Assembly (NCBI RefSeq): GCF_964340395.1
Contig: NC_135565.1
Coordinates: 12,798,242-12,862,241 of the forward strand
Direction: 5' to 3'
Origin: Glandiceps talaboti
Lineage: Eukaryota; Hemichordata; Enteropneusta; Spengelidae
Length of the DNA stretch: 64,000 nt
Positions 46,879 through 61,800 of this stretch are shown here, piece by piece. Each line of letters begins with the position of its first letter. Positions within the stretch are counted from its first letter, which is position 1. The translations under genes and the position numbers were made by a program. The notes beneath the pieces are model-generated. The model made no database searches. It saw only the letters and a list, made by a program, of their open reading frames with translations, and was not told where the DNA came from.

Positions 46879-49800
46879 CGTGCGTGCATGTGTCATCACC
46901 TGTATCTCAGACATGCGTGGGCCGCCATATTATATGTATAATTTATACAAGATTCACTTTATTCACACTGTTAACCCTAATCTCATTTTAATAAAATAAA
47001 TTTATGAGGAAATGAATTTTAATCTTGTTTTTCTTTACCAGGAAATTACAACAAAGTCAAAGTTAGAAATGGAGAAACTTGACCTCATGGCTGAACTATC
47101 AGATTTAAAAATTAAACTAGCAAGTGCTGACAAAGATCCTGAAGAAAGACTTAAAGAAACTATGGTGAGTGTTCATGTGAAGTTTGTCAAGTTCATCAAT
47201 ATTTATAATTTAACAGCTGGTGGAATATTATTGCTACGTGATTAGACTTTGATTAGTGCACAACTCAACTATCTTCATTTTTAATGGCATGGTGACACTA
47301 AAGACATCGTCTGACAAAGTGAGATAGATTTGAAAACCATGAAGAATTTGAGTCCACATTTTGACCTATGCCTCAGTAAAGTGAAATGCTGAAAGTGTTT
47401 TTCCAAGTGAGAGTTTTGGGTAATTAATAGTCTCATGAATTTACTTAAGAAATAAACATAGCCCAGAGCACAATAGAATATACCGTTACCATTGTACTAT
47501 ATTCCACTTTTCCGTTAGCTAGTCTGGGGCAGGTAGTTATGAGACCAAATTTGTTGTCGCCTAAAGTATCCTGACATCCTGACTCTTACTAGTCTGGTAC
47601 CAAGACCTCAACTCTGTGCTTCAAAGGTTGCCGAACGAAAGCAAGAAGATGACAGTACCATTGGTGGGCAAGGCCTCAGCAGTGCTAGTCTACGATAGTT
47701 CCTATACAATACATAACTCGTATCGTATAGGAACTAGACTACAACAGTGCTTTTGGTGCTATGCAACCTGTGTACCAGAATTGTCTGAGGATCTATCTAT
47801 CTCCATGAACTAATGAACTAGACTCCTTCCTGCCAGTGCTAGTATTTACCAACATCAAAGTTTTTCATGTCTGGTTAAATAGGGTTGGTGTTAATTATAT
47901 CACTTCACTTTCAGAATGAAGTTGCTGACCATAAAATTCAAATCAGAGAGAAAGACGACGAGATTGAAAAACTTAGAAATGAAATCATTATTTTAAGAAA
48001 AGTGAAAGAAGCTTCAGCTGCCCTGGGAAAAGGTAATTTATATAAGAACTATTTATATCTACTGTAAAATCAGGTATTTCTGTTGACGTGTACAATAACA
48101 GCCACAGGAGTTTAAATCAATGTACAAGGCTGTGATTTATCAATATGATAATGATATGGTGTTCCTTGACAGAGGCTGCTGCTGTCACATGGTATATTAC
48201 ATAACGTTAGTACTATTGATATATCCATTGTGCAGCAAATTTTCACAAAAATGAAAACCTGAGTTCTTGTATCACTGTCAAGGGTTCTAATTATTTACAA
48301 ATAATGTTTCACCTGTTCTCGTTGACAGACTTTGTCAAACTTTATGTTTGCTGTCTTTACTGCTGGGCAGTTTTGTTGTCACTTACATTTGTCCTACTGC
48401 AATCAAAGTTGAAATTTGCATGTATGTGTTTGTGCTACTCCTTTGGAAATGAGAAGATATGTATAAAAATCCATTGATAAGTTCAAAAGTCAAATGTGCC
48501 TAAAAGGTCAAAGGTCATGTTACATTTTGGGTCTAGTATATGTACAAACCCCAGTACATTTTGAAGTCAAATGTACATAAAAACACACTCAACATAGGTT
48601 CAGTTATATTCTTAACATTTTTTTTAATTTCTATACTTTCATTATTTTGGTTTTCTGTTCCAGCTAGTGACATTTTGTGAAGTTGTGATATTGCCCTTGC
48701 TATACATAGCACAGTGTGTTTTGATTCACTCTCACTACTTTCTTGCTGTGTTGCTATGCTTCTGTGTTAATTTCAATATCTTATTGTTTGTTTGTGTGTT
48801 CATGTCTTTGTGTTTCTTTGCTACAGAACAAATAATTTTCTTGCAAGTAAAATTAAGAGACAAATGTAAGCTATACAGCATGTAGTGTTTGCACACAAAG
48901 CATGTAGTTGGACCACTGGATAGTTGTACAGTGTCTTGTAGGTCCCCCACCCAACATGTCCATCATATAGGAAGATAGATATGACCATGTGTGCCCCTAT
49001 TCCACCCATATACACTTTGATTCATGTTGGCAATAGATTCTCTCACATTCATGCTGGCTTTGTTATATTGTCTGCTAATATGTCACTTTGACCATTGCTA
49101 TAATGTATGTACTGAGGCCCAGCCCCCTTGTAAGGTGAGCTCTTATTGGTTACTTCAGACTAACCACGCAATGCTAAAACCAGCTGTCAGTGCTACTGGT
49201 TCAGCTTTGAGTGGTTAGTTTAAAGTAACCAATAAGGGGTCACCTTACAAGGGGCTTCTAAGTATATGGCAAATGGTCAATGTGATAATATTAACAGACA
49301 ATTTAGCAAAGCTAGTGAGAGAGTTTATGTTTGATAAGAACATTTCTCCTCTTTAGACACTAGTCACTACACATAGTAGATGTGAATAGAATATGACCAT
49401 GATTAGTTTGTGCTTGAGCATTTTTTCGTAGCTGTTTTCATCCACTGCCATGTCAAATGATGAGCTAGTCTAACAAGTTTGACTACTTTGCATAATTTGC
49501 ATATTTATGACTTGATTTGCATAAGCCACTTCTTCAAGAATGAGCCTATTGCAAAAGCAGCTATACACACATGAAGCTCAAAGAAAAAAAGCTTGCCTGG
49601 TATTGTAATACCACACTTCACTGCACGTCTGCCACTTTATCGGCTTTGGGGAAACACAGCTAGATTCATAAAAGGTTTAGGTAAAACAAGTGAATATATT
49701 TTTGCATATCAATGAACTGATTTGCATATTTGCCTCAATTTACTGAAGTGACTGTTTAGTAGTTATTGAATAGAAATATTTTGAATTGGGCCAGTGGAAG

Positions 49801-52800
49801 TTCAGTGAATGATTTAGGAAAGTTGACAAATATAGTCACCACACATAGTCACCATGTCTGTCTTGTACAACCTTAACTTTGTAAAGTTTGTGAAATACAT
49901 TTTTAAGTTGTTGAACTTGTTGGACTAGACTAATACATTATACGCAAACACTACAGTACACAGTGTAAAACTTCTTTTTTATATACACATACAGAAATCA
50001 CTTTTTCACCAAGGCTATTCATTGTGCGTGGTTCCTGCTGAAGATTACCCAGTAGATGTTTAACCTTCTCACTAATATATTTCCTACAATAATGGCATAT
50101 GTCTTGACCCTACCATCCAGACATATTTACATTTACTTCCCTGTGTGACATGACATTTGTTATTGAAGAGATGAGAACAATAACTCTGCTACTGTTAATC
50201 TCTGTACAGACATTTCCATGTTCCTTCTTCCCTATTTGACATGACATTTCTTGTCTATAAGTTGATGAAGAGGTGACAACAATAACTCTACTTCTGTTAA
50301 TCACTGTACAGATTCAGAGGCTTCCAAGCTGAAAGAGGCTGTAGAGTCACTGATGATTGCCAATAACGAAAAGGTATGTTAAATTATACAACTTAACATT
50401 GCCATGGTAATTGACTCTTTTTGATGGCATTTACGGCAAATATTGGAGGTAATTTTACGCGTGGTTTCACTAATAAATGGATGACAAAAATGTGAAGGTA
50501 GAGACCTGATAGAAATAAAAGACTACAAGTATATTAACTTGATTGTATTTGCTAACATGACATTAATTGGTATACTGTCTGATCAAACCATAGACTGCAG
50601 CAAGATCACTTATGAAAAGTTTGTCTTTTAAAAACAAAGGAATTTGAAACACAACCACTGAGGGCAGTACATGGTTTGTGTACTCAATTGCAGCTATTGG
50701 GCGAGTTCAGGATAAAAATGGTTTGCCATCCATGAGCTAAAATGTCCACGTTGCTGGCACTATACTGTACCAGCTCTCGTAGTAGACAAGACTTAGCACA
50801 GTTACAGAGCACCCAGATGGACATTTTAGCTAACGAATCGCAAAACACTGTTATCCTGAATTTGCCCATCGTCGTGGTCGTTGTCATCATCACCATCATC
50901 ATCATCATCATCATCATAAGCAGCAGCATCATCATCTTAAAAAAAAAGAAACTTGAAATTGTACCACTGAGGGCGCTAAATGGTTCATGTAGTGTTGTTG
51001 GCACCATAGTCCTAAGTGTCATTTACTTGATATGTTAACAGGATATAAGAATTGAAGAGCTGAGACTGTCACTAAACAGATACAAGAAAGTACATGAAAT
51101 GGTCATTCACGCACAAGGCAAGAAAGGTAAGTTGTAGTCCAGAACTGATATCTATCCTAGGGATTGGTGGGGGGGGGGGGGGGGGGGGGGGGATTACAAA
51201 TTTGTGAAAGTTTGATTGACTCAGAAGTCAGAAGGTGTTCCATTCGGTAATAAAGTCCACAGACAACATGATAATGTTTGTATGAATAGAAGACTGTATG
51301 CACTACTTAACAGATACTAAAAATTCTACCCGGACTGTACCATAAAACTGTTTTGCTTTTGAAATTTGTCAATTTGATATTAAAATGAAAGGGTAAGCAA
51401 GTCACTATGTGTTTCCATTGTTTAAATGATAAAAATATTATTTCAAATGTGATGAAGATGATGTAAGACAAAAACTGATCTCAAAAGCAACATACCCTCA
51501 TGCAGTGTGTCAAAGGTCACTTACTTGAATTTAGTATGTGTACATTGAACTTTAGATGGTAAGAAACTTGGCAATGAACGTGTTTTCAAGTTCAAATAAT
51601 TTGACATGAAAATCTGTGTTGAATAAATGTATACATGTGTTCATTTCACCCCAACACACTCAACCCTCCACCACTATTTTGAATGGAATGACCCAGTTTA
51701 CCTCACAGTGATTATAATGCAATGTTATACATGATACATGTGTATGTATGGGTATGCTACACCACCACAAATCCACACTATTGACATTTTGACCTATGAC
51801 CCCAGTCAGTGAAAGGTCATGACCTCATCCTTACACTTCATGTAACATGCCTGTTGTTGACATATATACACTCACACATCTTGCATCTCATTAAAGTTCA
51901 CTACATGCATTATGAGTAAACTGATGGACCAATCAATTTTTGATCCAAAATCAAGTTTCAAATATGGAAGTCCTCCAGAACAAGACAGAATTTTGTCTTA
52001 TTTCATATATCTAAATGGCAGAGTTTTACATGATGCTGAGGCCTTGCCAACAGACACAACCGTTCACACATTCAGTATCTGGTAAACTTGATATTATTAA
52101 AACCCTCTCTGTACATAAAATCTGGTACTGAATTGTACAAATCAGAACAACTCAGACATATTATGCATCAAGGTTGCCGATTGGCTTATAAGCAGATATG
52201 ATTCATCTTCCAGCCAATCAGATTATGTCTCTCTACCCAGTGGCATCCATATTTGGACTATTCTTGACACTGATTGGTTGGTCATAAGTTGACAAGATTT
52301 ACATTACTGTTCCTCCTCACTTGATAGCGTTAACTTGGCATACTGTACTCTAGAATTTCTTGTATTTTTTTTTGTCTACAATTACTGTTTCCTCACCAGC
52401 ATGGTGTTGTGGCTTCCCTTCCCTTTTTGTCATTTTGTCATTTTTTTTCCAATGATGTGGTATTTTGTTTGTCGTGTATCCTCGGCTATCTTAAAATATC
52501 CATCACCTTATAATAAAAGACAAATGGTTTGTGTGCGTTAAAATTATAAATTAAAAGAAAAAAATGTATTTTTTTTAGTTGCCAGCAAGTGAGGGATAGC
52601 TGATACTAAATTTTGTACATTACATGAAATCGTATAAAGTTTCTTTGTAACCCGGGCCAAGGAAGAATAAAAAAGATAACAAAAACGAAATATTGTGATG
52701 TAATGTTTCTTCATGAAACGTCTCTGAGTTATAGATACATCTCTAAAACCTCAATTTTGCTGATCCTATGAGTATGGTCAGAATTAGTCAGACTGTTGTG

Positions 52801-55800
52801 TTGGTCATTTTTTGTTATAATTTGCTAGAAAACCCATAATTATATTGTTAGAGTACATATAGTTGTTTTTGTCAAAAATATGTTGAGTTCTTGTTTCAAA
52901 TTTCATTATTGAAAATTGATATAGGCTTTTGTTCTGTTGATAGACAAGTAAAAACCATGTGACACACACAACTTTGTTTAATAATTATTTTAAGTTTCTG
53001 TTTCTGAACTTAATGCGAAAGTCTTTTTTTTTAGAAGTATGTGTACAAAAATGCCACTGCAAAGTGCATGTTCCTTAGGAAATGTAATTTAATGTTATCG
53101 ATAACATAAAGAGAAATTGTTAGAAAGGGGAAAAATAGAAAGGAAAGGAAGCCCAAAGTAGGAATGCATGTCTTAGACTGTATTGAAATCAACTAAATAT
53201 TGGCATGATTCTTAGAATTCAAAATACTTACAAATAGTAAACCCATTTCCACAACTAATGTACTAACATGAGTGTACTAACTCCAATTTATCAATCGTGT
53301 CCATTGTTGTGTTTTAACTTTGCCTGTAGTTTTGACCCATCCACCCATTGCCATAAGTTTATAAAAAGTCAACAAAATGCAGCTATGCAGGCTGTCATAG
53401 AAGTCTTTACGTTCTCTTTTTTTCTCTCTTTTTGTGTGTTTGTGTGTCATTTTTTTGTTTTTTCTTCCTTTCTGCTGAGGCCAAGTTCGCTGCAAGAGGA
53501 GGCATAGTAATGGTGACTCCCTGTCATCATCACCTAATAATAAATCAGGCATGGTTGCGTATAGATTTTGTTTCCATATGCATTATTCAAGATGTGTATT
53601 TACTTTTTTATTCTTTTGAGGGTTTTTTTTCCGACAATCTATTTCACAGGAAAAAGGGTGTATTACATTCTTAGTCAAGGCTACTACATTAACAAGATTT
53701 TTATTTGTAAACGGTGTGATCTCCAAGTATTGCATTAGATCTTGCATATTATAAAGTAGTGTCCTTACATTGTTGTGAAATCACCAGGCTTCTTTACAGC
53801 AGTGGTAGAACCCCCCCCCCCCTCCCCTCCACAACTATCAGAAAATAGACCTGTTGCCAGTTCCACATTGCCAGTTCCACAATGCATCATGTGCCTTCCC
53901 ATCATGCAATGCAACATATGCTGAATACACAGGGTGTCTGTACATGCTACTCGGGGCAGCGATTGACACCTGACTGTACCCTGGATTTATGAGAAAAAAA
54001 CTGTTTCCATAATTGATGGTGTTTATTCTTTGGTTTATATAATCTAGTTTAGTAGTAAGTGTACAGAAACATGACAAAAATTGATATTTTCAAATGAAAA
54101 TTCAGCTGTGTTGAATATTTAAGACCTAAATCCTTCACAACTTGAATAATGCATATTTCTTGTAGAATTTAGAGATGCCTGTATTCAAATGAAAATATAT
54201 CAACTGTATGGCTTGAGTGTTTTGCTGTCCATGGCATGTATCATGACACATGCATACCGGTAGTTTGTGTTACAATATTTGCCTTGCAATGTTATGAACA
54301 TAGTATAGCTGTACATGTTCAATGCCTGCTAACTCAGACAGTAGCAAGTTTGTTACTAAACTATGTATTTAATAATTGTAGACTTAATTTTCAAATTGCA
54401 AGTCAGGATATACATGTACCCCAATCTGCCCAGACTCTTACTTTAGATAGGACCTCTCTGAGTAAATCATGTATATAATCATACAACCACCAAATTGCCA
54501 CACTACTACCATAATACATACATTCAACCAGGAATAAGAAAAACTAGAAACCAACATTGTCAACATTACACAAGACTAAGTGCAGCTAGTGACTTACATA
54601 GATTCAGTTTTTTTGTAAGGAGATTAAGACACTGGGATGAACTACCCGATATCATCATAGAATTGCCGACACCACAGCAATTCAAGGAGGCCATCAAAAC
54701 AAACAAACTAACTTGTTTGTATCATACTATTACAGATATAGATAGTAGAATATAGATGTATGTTTTGTTGGTTAAGCACCCACAAAGATGAATAAGCTTT
54801 GACGAGATTTAATTTAGAAGTAGAAATGTGAGTTAGGAAGGTTTTCAAGCTATATTGTATATATAAACATGGCTCACTGCTGGTAGTATATGTCTGTGAA
54901 ACGTTCCTCAAACTTTCATCAAATTCATGGGCGTTGTGCAAGAACATATACCAAACAGTCCCTAGTTACACAATGTATACGTGGTACATGTCCCAGTATA
55001 CAAACTCCAAGGTTGATTTGTCATGCATGTGCTGTCTAATATTAATAACAATTTTTACTTCTCTAACAGTTGGTAGACCAGTTAGACATCATTGGAATCC
55101 AGTAGTAAATGACATTGGAATATATACCATGTAGTATTTCATATCTGGGCAAGTCGTGGACCCCTTGGACCAGTATTAGCATGAAACTATGTTCTTGAAC
55201 ACAAAACGATATAAATGTTAAAAAAAAGGATATTGTCTGAAATTGTATTCTCACACAAATTTGTTAATTCTACTAAGCACATTGGTGGTGACTTGCATGG
55301 GTTGTACAGCACAGTCAAGCATTTCAAAAAATTTAGCTTTCTGCTTTCGATCTGTATCTTGGTTGATGATCCTCATCAGAATTACAAATTCCATAGTTTA
55401 AGCTGACCACTAGGTGGTGCTATAATCAGCCAATTGTACATGTTATGTTGAGCAGTTCAATACCCCCAGCTCTGTTGATCTTGGGATTTTAGTGTCTGAT
55501 GTTGATATCCTTCTTGATCTTTTGACCCAGACACATTGGAAGTCTAATGCTAAAGTACTTTGAGCTGCTTGTGCATTATAACACATGTAAATCATTTGAT
55601 GTACCAAGCTGATGTACATTTTTGGTCGGCTTGATGTTAGTAGTAGTACATGTGTTAGTTAAAATGCCATTTGAAATGAAACTTGGCTGGGATAAAGTAA
55701 AAATGAAAACATTACAAGGTCCGCTGTTCCCGATAACCTGCCCATTTCTGAAATATCTCATAGTTTTGTTGTATAGACAGATACTAAATATACAAACAAA

Positions 55801-58800
55801 TGTATAACTTTTTGCATACAGATGATTGAGGTGTGTTTGTTACGTGGCATTGTCAGTATGAAATCAGAGCACACATCATGGAATACCCCTAACAAGTAAC
55901 TTACATCCATCCAAAATACATATAACCTCACCACCCCTATTTGTTCCACAGTTTACTAATCCACCATGCAAATCAATAGGGTTATACCAAAATAGTCACA
56001 ATCATAGGGGTCACAGCTTGAAAGCTTACCTCACCATCTATACATTCTATATTCAATCTGATTGATATCTGTGTGTTGGTGTTCCTGTAGGTGACAGTGG
56101 TGTTGCCGATGGTGACCAGAGTGATACTGCCTCCACCATCAGTTCACAACCTTCAAATATTGATGTAGAAGAGTTTTACAGAGATGCTCAGAAAGGAAAA
56201 GAGGTACATGTCAAAGTTCAAAGGTCATGGATAGTTCACGACAAAACTTGTGTATCTATGAATGAAAATTCATGTGTATTGAAATGTGTGATTATGTGGT
56301 TAAAGTTATATCATCTTTAATCTAATGTATTCTAGCCCAGAGTCTCGGCTATCTGGTTTAAAAAGTATCGGTTGCTAGAACTATACTGTTGAACCAGTAT
56401 GTCAAGTCAGATATCCAATTCTCTAAGCTGGTAGTCATGTTTACCCAGACTCTCACCACTGGGGGCGCCATTACGAGACCACCCAGATGAGAGTTTGGAG
56501 AAATGTAATCACAAACGCCCACACCAGATCTCTTTCCAAGAGCAGTGCATGCTGGTGTATACTTCATGTCCAACATTGCAGGATGAACAATCCAGGTACC
56601 TTTGCGACAGGTTATCATATTTCAAGCAACTGATACATCTTAATTACAACAAACAGGTCTCGTAAGCCAATTTATCAAGACTTGAAAGAAATGTACTGTG
56701 TGTCTTCCGGTGCGGGCAACTGTGGATTACAGTTCCCCAGACTCATCTGGGTGGTCTCGTAGTAGAACCCCCTGCAGTGAGAGTGAGAGTCTGGGTAACT
56801 GAGACTTAATTGAATGTAATTTTGACCTACTTATTCTGTTATATTTAGCAAAAATTGTGACCAATCTTGGCATATAAGTTTTATAATATTTTGAGCAAAA
56901 CTAAAAAAAATGTTATTAATGTCAATATGTATATTCTTATTCCCCTAACAGGATCTTGAAACTACACAAAAAACATCAATGCCAAGTCCTACAGCAACAT
57001 CAACACCAGTGGGTGCCGCAGTTCACACAATACCAGTCAGTGCCATGGTGCATGCCACACCTACTCCGCAAAGACCGACATTTCAAGATGTGAACAGTCC
57101 CCCGAGTACCATAGTGAATGACGATACTGTGGTTTACCAGGGTAAGACGTCGACACCGACACAACCAGGAACTCCAAGTAATACTACTGCTACGACAACG
57201 ACAACAACAACAGTGATTACAATTTTGGGTGAACAGAGAACACCAGTAGCACAGACTGCACCGCCTACACAGCCACTTAAATCATCTAGTCTGGAAGAAT
57301 TGAGAGATATACAAGTACAAGATACAGCGGTAAGTGTCCAGTGTCAATGTTACAGCTTAAACAGGTACAGTTTGCCAGAAGACTGTTAGTACATAACATA
57401 TACATTTACAGCTAAAACAAGAAATGTTTGCCAGAAGACTATACATAACATATACATTTACAGCTAAAACAGGAAGTGTTCACCAGGTACATAACATATA
57501 CATTTACAGCTAAAACAGGAAGTGTTCACCAGGTACATAACATATACATACACAGCTAAAACAAGAAATGTTGCCAGAAGATGGTACATAACATATACAT
57601 ATACATATACAGTTAAAACAGGGAGTGTTCACCAGAAGACTGTATAATATATTTACAGCTAAAACAGGGAGTGTTCACCAGAAGACTGTATAACATATTT
57701 ACAGCTAAAACGGAGTGTTCACCAGAAGACTGTATATAACATATACATTTACAGCTAAAACGAATGTTTGCTAGAAGACTACATATAATATAATTAATGA
57801 TCAACATCGATCATATGGTAAGTTGAGATTGTTTGAAAACATCACAAAGTATTATCCTGTCGTACATCTTCACCTACAGAAACCACAACCTTATCCAGAC
57901 TACAGCACATTACCAAACTCACCAAGAAAACCGAAGGAAGCTGAACCAGAGCAAGTAAAAGAAGAAACACCAACTACGCCTCAAACTACATCACAGCTGA
58001 ATGGTTTTGATATGTTTCCACGCATGCCAGATCAACCGAAACCACAGCAACCTTCAACGGAAGACAACAAATTAAATTACAGAGGTAAAACAGGTGTAAC
58101 ATTTGGTGGGAAGGGTTTGCTCAAAACTAAAAGTGGTGGTGGAAAACGATCTACCAGTGCCCCTAATCTTGGTAAGTGTGTGATACAAATCTCACTCAGG
58201 ATCACCCCCACTTTCAAGTGGTGTGTGCTTCAAATAGTACAGCCTGAAGTTGTCTGAAAATTTGCATGAATAAATTTCAAACCGATATCTTTCAAACCAT
58301 AGAGAAAAAATCTTTGGTCATTTTAAGTAGAAAATAAATATGCAAATTCATTCAAAATGGCCGACACATCATGTGTGATAGCATCAAAATGTATTTAGAG
58401 ATTTCTGTTCCTTGACAAAAATAACTGCACACCAAATCTTGCAAAATTTTCTACAGATTATATCAGATTTCATATGGTTTATCATTTTAAATTTGGTGAA
58501 GAATAATTATTTATGAATTCATCCCGAGGTGCATAAATTTTCACTTGGTTCAAAAATGTGAAAATTCGAAATTGTTGATAATTTCAACTGACAACAAAGT
58601 GGGGGTGATTGAATTAACCAACATTTACTAATCCAAACTAGTAAGTAGTTTTTTCTTACTCTAACATATCTTAACTGTTTTGTCTTTCTTTGTAAATTTA
58701 CCTGTAATATTTATCTTTGTTGATGAATGATTTATGGCGCAATGCGTTGGATTTTAAGCAAATGTGTAACTTTTTAATATGCATTACATTTTAAGATCTT

Positions 58801-61800
58801 GTATAACAAGTAACCATCAGTGACTACATGTGCAAATGTGTAACCAGTGGCAACAATAACTAGAAAATGTGTAACCAATGACAACTTGTGTCAACAAACA
58901 TGTTTAACCTAACCTGTGTATGTAACCTGTGATTACAAATACTCACAAGAAATATGTAACCAGTGATAACAAGTATTATTAACCAGAAGTGTTTAACCAA
59001 TGACTACCAATATCAACCAAAATGCTTAACCTGTGTTTACAAATATTAACTAGAAATCTGTAACCATGGTGATACGTTTTGCTGAAAATAACAACTTTTA
59101 ACAAGGTAATTTATGTTACAGTGGTAGATTCTGTGGCTTCATGCCCAACCCCCACCCCCCACCCCCACCACCCCACAAATCAAATCACCATGTATTAAGA
59201 TGATACACGTTTTACAGTAATATGTCCATTTCTGTGACTCTGTCAGATCCAATGTCTTACCTTGAATACTTACCTACATGTGATAATTATCAGTATTGGT
59301 AAATTGTAATCACTGTGTACATGTATATATAACATTGAAGGTAGTCATTGCATCATGTAAGTAAGTATATCAGTAATTTCAATACAGAGGTATTTTTTTA
59401 AATTCCTTAAACCTGCACTAGCTGTAACTGTAGTATTATTATTTTTTTTCCAATCAGACAACCAACAATATATTTGCTGAAAATTGTCAAAATAACAAAT
59501 AAGACATACTAGTTAATTAGAGGTCTATTTTAGCTATAAATAGTATAGTATTAAGTTGAAATTGGGGTTCATAGGAGTGCTAATTTTTCGGGTACGGACC
59601 CAAAAATCAATTTGATTTATATACATGTATTACACCATATTATGTGTACTACTACACAAATATGTTTACCCACAGGTGATTCAGTACCGTGCAGTGTGTA
59701 AAATATTATAATTAAGTCATTATTGCTAACACCTCAATTTCAAATACAATATTCCAGTTCCAGCTAGTGCAGTTTTAAAACTTAATTTCCCATTTGATAA
59801 GATTCTCTTCCATTTATCAATCATTTTCATAAACCATACATTTAAAACAACACTTTCATTACTGTAACAGTTATGAAATCAATTTTTGAGAAATAGAAAT
59901 TATTTTTGTATATAATTTTTACATGTATAGCTGAGACTGAGGTTGCTGGCCTGGAGGAGGAACAGCAGCAAGCTAACAGAGGAGTTGGTCTACAGAGATA
60001 TGGTGGTCTGTCTACTCTGGACAGAGCCAATGATTATCCCACATCTCCTAAAGAACAGAAAAAGAAAAAGAAGGGAATCAAAAGGTTTTTTGGCAAGTGA
60101 GTGAAAAAATTTACGGTACTATTTTCTTTGTTCAGCCAAGGAAACTACGAGTGACCTAAGGGGCCTTTGTCACTCTGAGTCGCTAGACTCAGAGTGACAA
60201 CCCTTAGGTCATGGATATAGTATCTCCCAAAATAAAATGAACTAGGGTAGATTTTACATACTTACCACCCTCACCAAATTCCCTACCAAATGTGTGAATC
60301 TTTGAAAATATTATTATTGAAACTTATACGACTATGTTTGCATGTTAATATCAATACGAATTCTCATTTACAAGATTCTTATACTCTATAACAGGTTAAG
60401 GAGGAGTAGTTCTGGTAGTTGGAATCCCGATTCTGAACCTGATGATGAGGACGACTATGATGCATTTAAACGTGGTGGAAGACTTCGAGCCACAGCTGGA
60501 GCAAGGCTAGGCTGGTCTAAAGATTTCAAATCCAATGAGTATGTTCTTTTATTTGTTCAGAAGTGGATTGCTTTCTAACCCTTTAAATAGTTGTATGCTG
60601 TGTTGTGGGAAGGTTTCAAGTCTGAATATTATGTACTGTGTTCTGAGAGGATCTCAGTTGGGTAGCACCAGTTGGATTGAGTTTCTAAGTTATGAAACAA
60701 TACACCGATTACACTGGTATTTGTGGGCTGGACTTACACTGGTAGGTAGTTATTGTGTGGCTGTTAGACCAAATGACATGTCTGTCTCAGTTACCTTTAG
60801 ATCTCACTTACATATACTTTCTTATCAAATGAATACTGAAGCCTCGTCAACCAATTGTCATGCAACTTTGACAAACTGCCATATATCATTGACCAACTGC
60901 CATGTTTCATTGACCAACTGCCATGAACCTTTGACCAATTGTAATGCATTTTTGACCAACTGTCATGCAACTTTGACAAACTGCCATATATCATTGACCA
61001 ACTGCCATGTTTCATTGACCAACTGCCATGAACCTTTGACCAATTGTAATGCATTTTTGACCAACTGTCATGCAACTTTGACAAACTGCCATATATCATT
61101 GACCAACTGCCATGTACCATTGACAACTGTCATGAACCTTTGACCAACTGTAATGCATTTTTGACCAACTGTCATGCATCTTTGACCAACTGTCTTGTAT
61201 CATTGACCAACTGTCCTGTATCATGGACCACCTGTCATGCACCTTTGACCACCTGACATGCACCTTTGACCAACTGTCCTGCATCTTTGGACAATGCCAT
61301 GCATCATTGACCAACTGTCCTGTCCTATCATTGACCAACAGTCATACATCTTGGACAAACTGTCCTGTATCTTTGACCAACTGTCCTGTCCAGTCATTGA
61401 CCAGGGGTCATACACCTCTGACGAACTGTCCTGTGTCTTTGACAAAAGTGTCTCATATCATGGACCAACTGTCCTGGATCATTGACCAGCTGTAATGTAT
61501 CATTGATCTATCATTGTTATGATTTGTTACAGTTACATAGATGTTCCATTTGCCAAGTGGGATTCAGAGAAAGTAGCAGGATGGATGCATGAGATGGGAC
61601 TTGGTAACTATGTCAGTGGTTGTAGAAACTATGTCAAGAACGGATCTACTCTGATCAAGGCATCACCTCACTTCTTTGAAAAGGTAACTTGCAAATAATC
61701 TAGTGGCTAGACACTCGGGCAATATTCTGTAAACTTGAAAAGTGACTTCAAGTCACATAGCACTAAAGTCAATTGATATTTTCGATAACATACGACTGAA

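Noticed and set aside
60535-61495. Long frames on both strands with LTNCHIS or SWSMIYG repeats
   Set aside because: The 21 bp minisatellite is a multiple of three and has no stop in several frames; no gene-like start or splice context.
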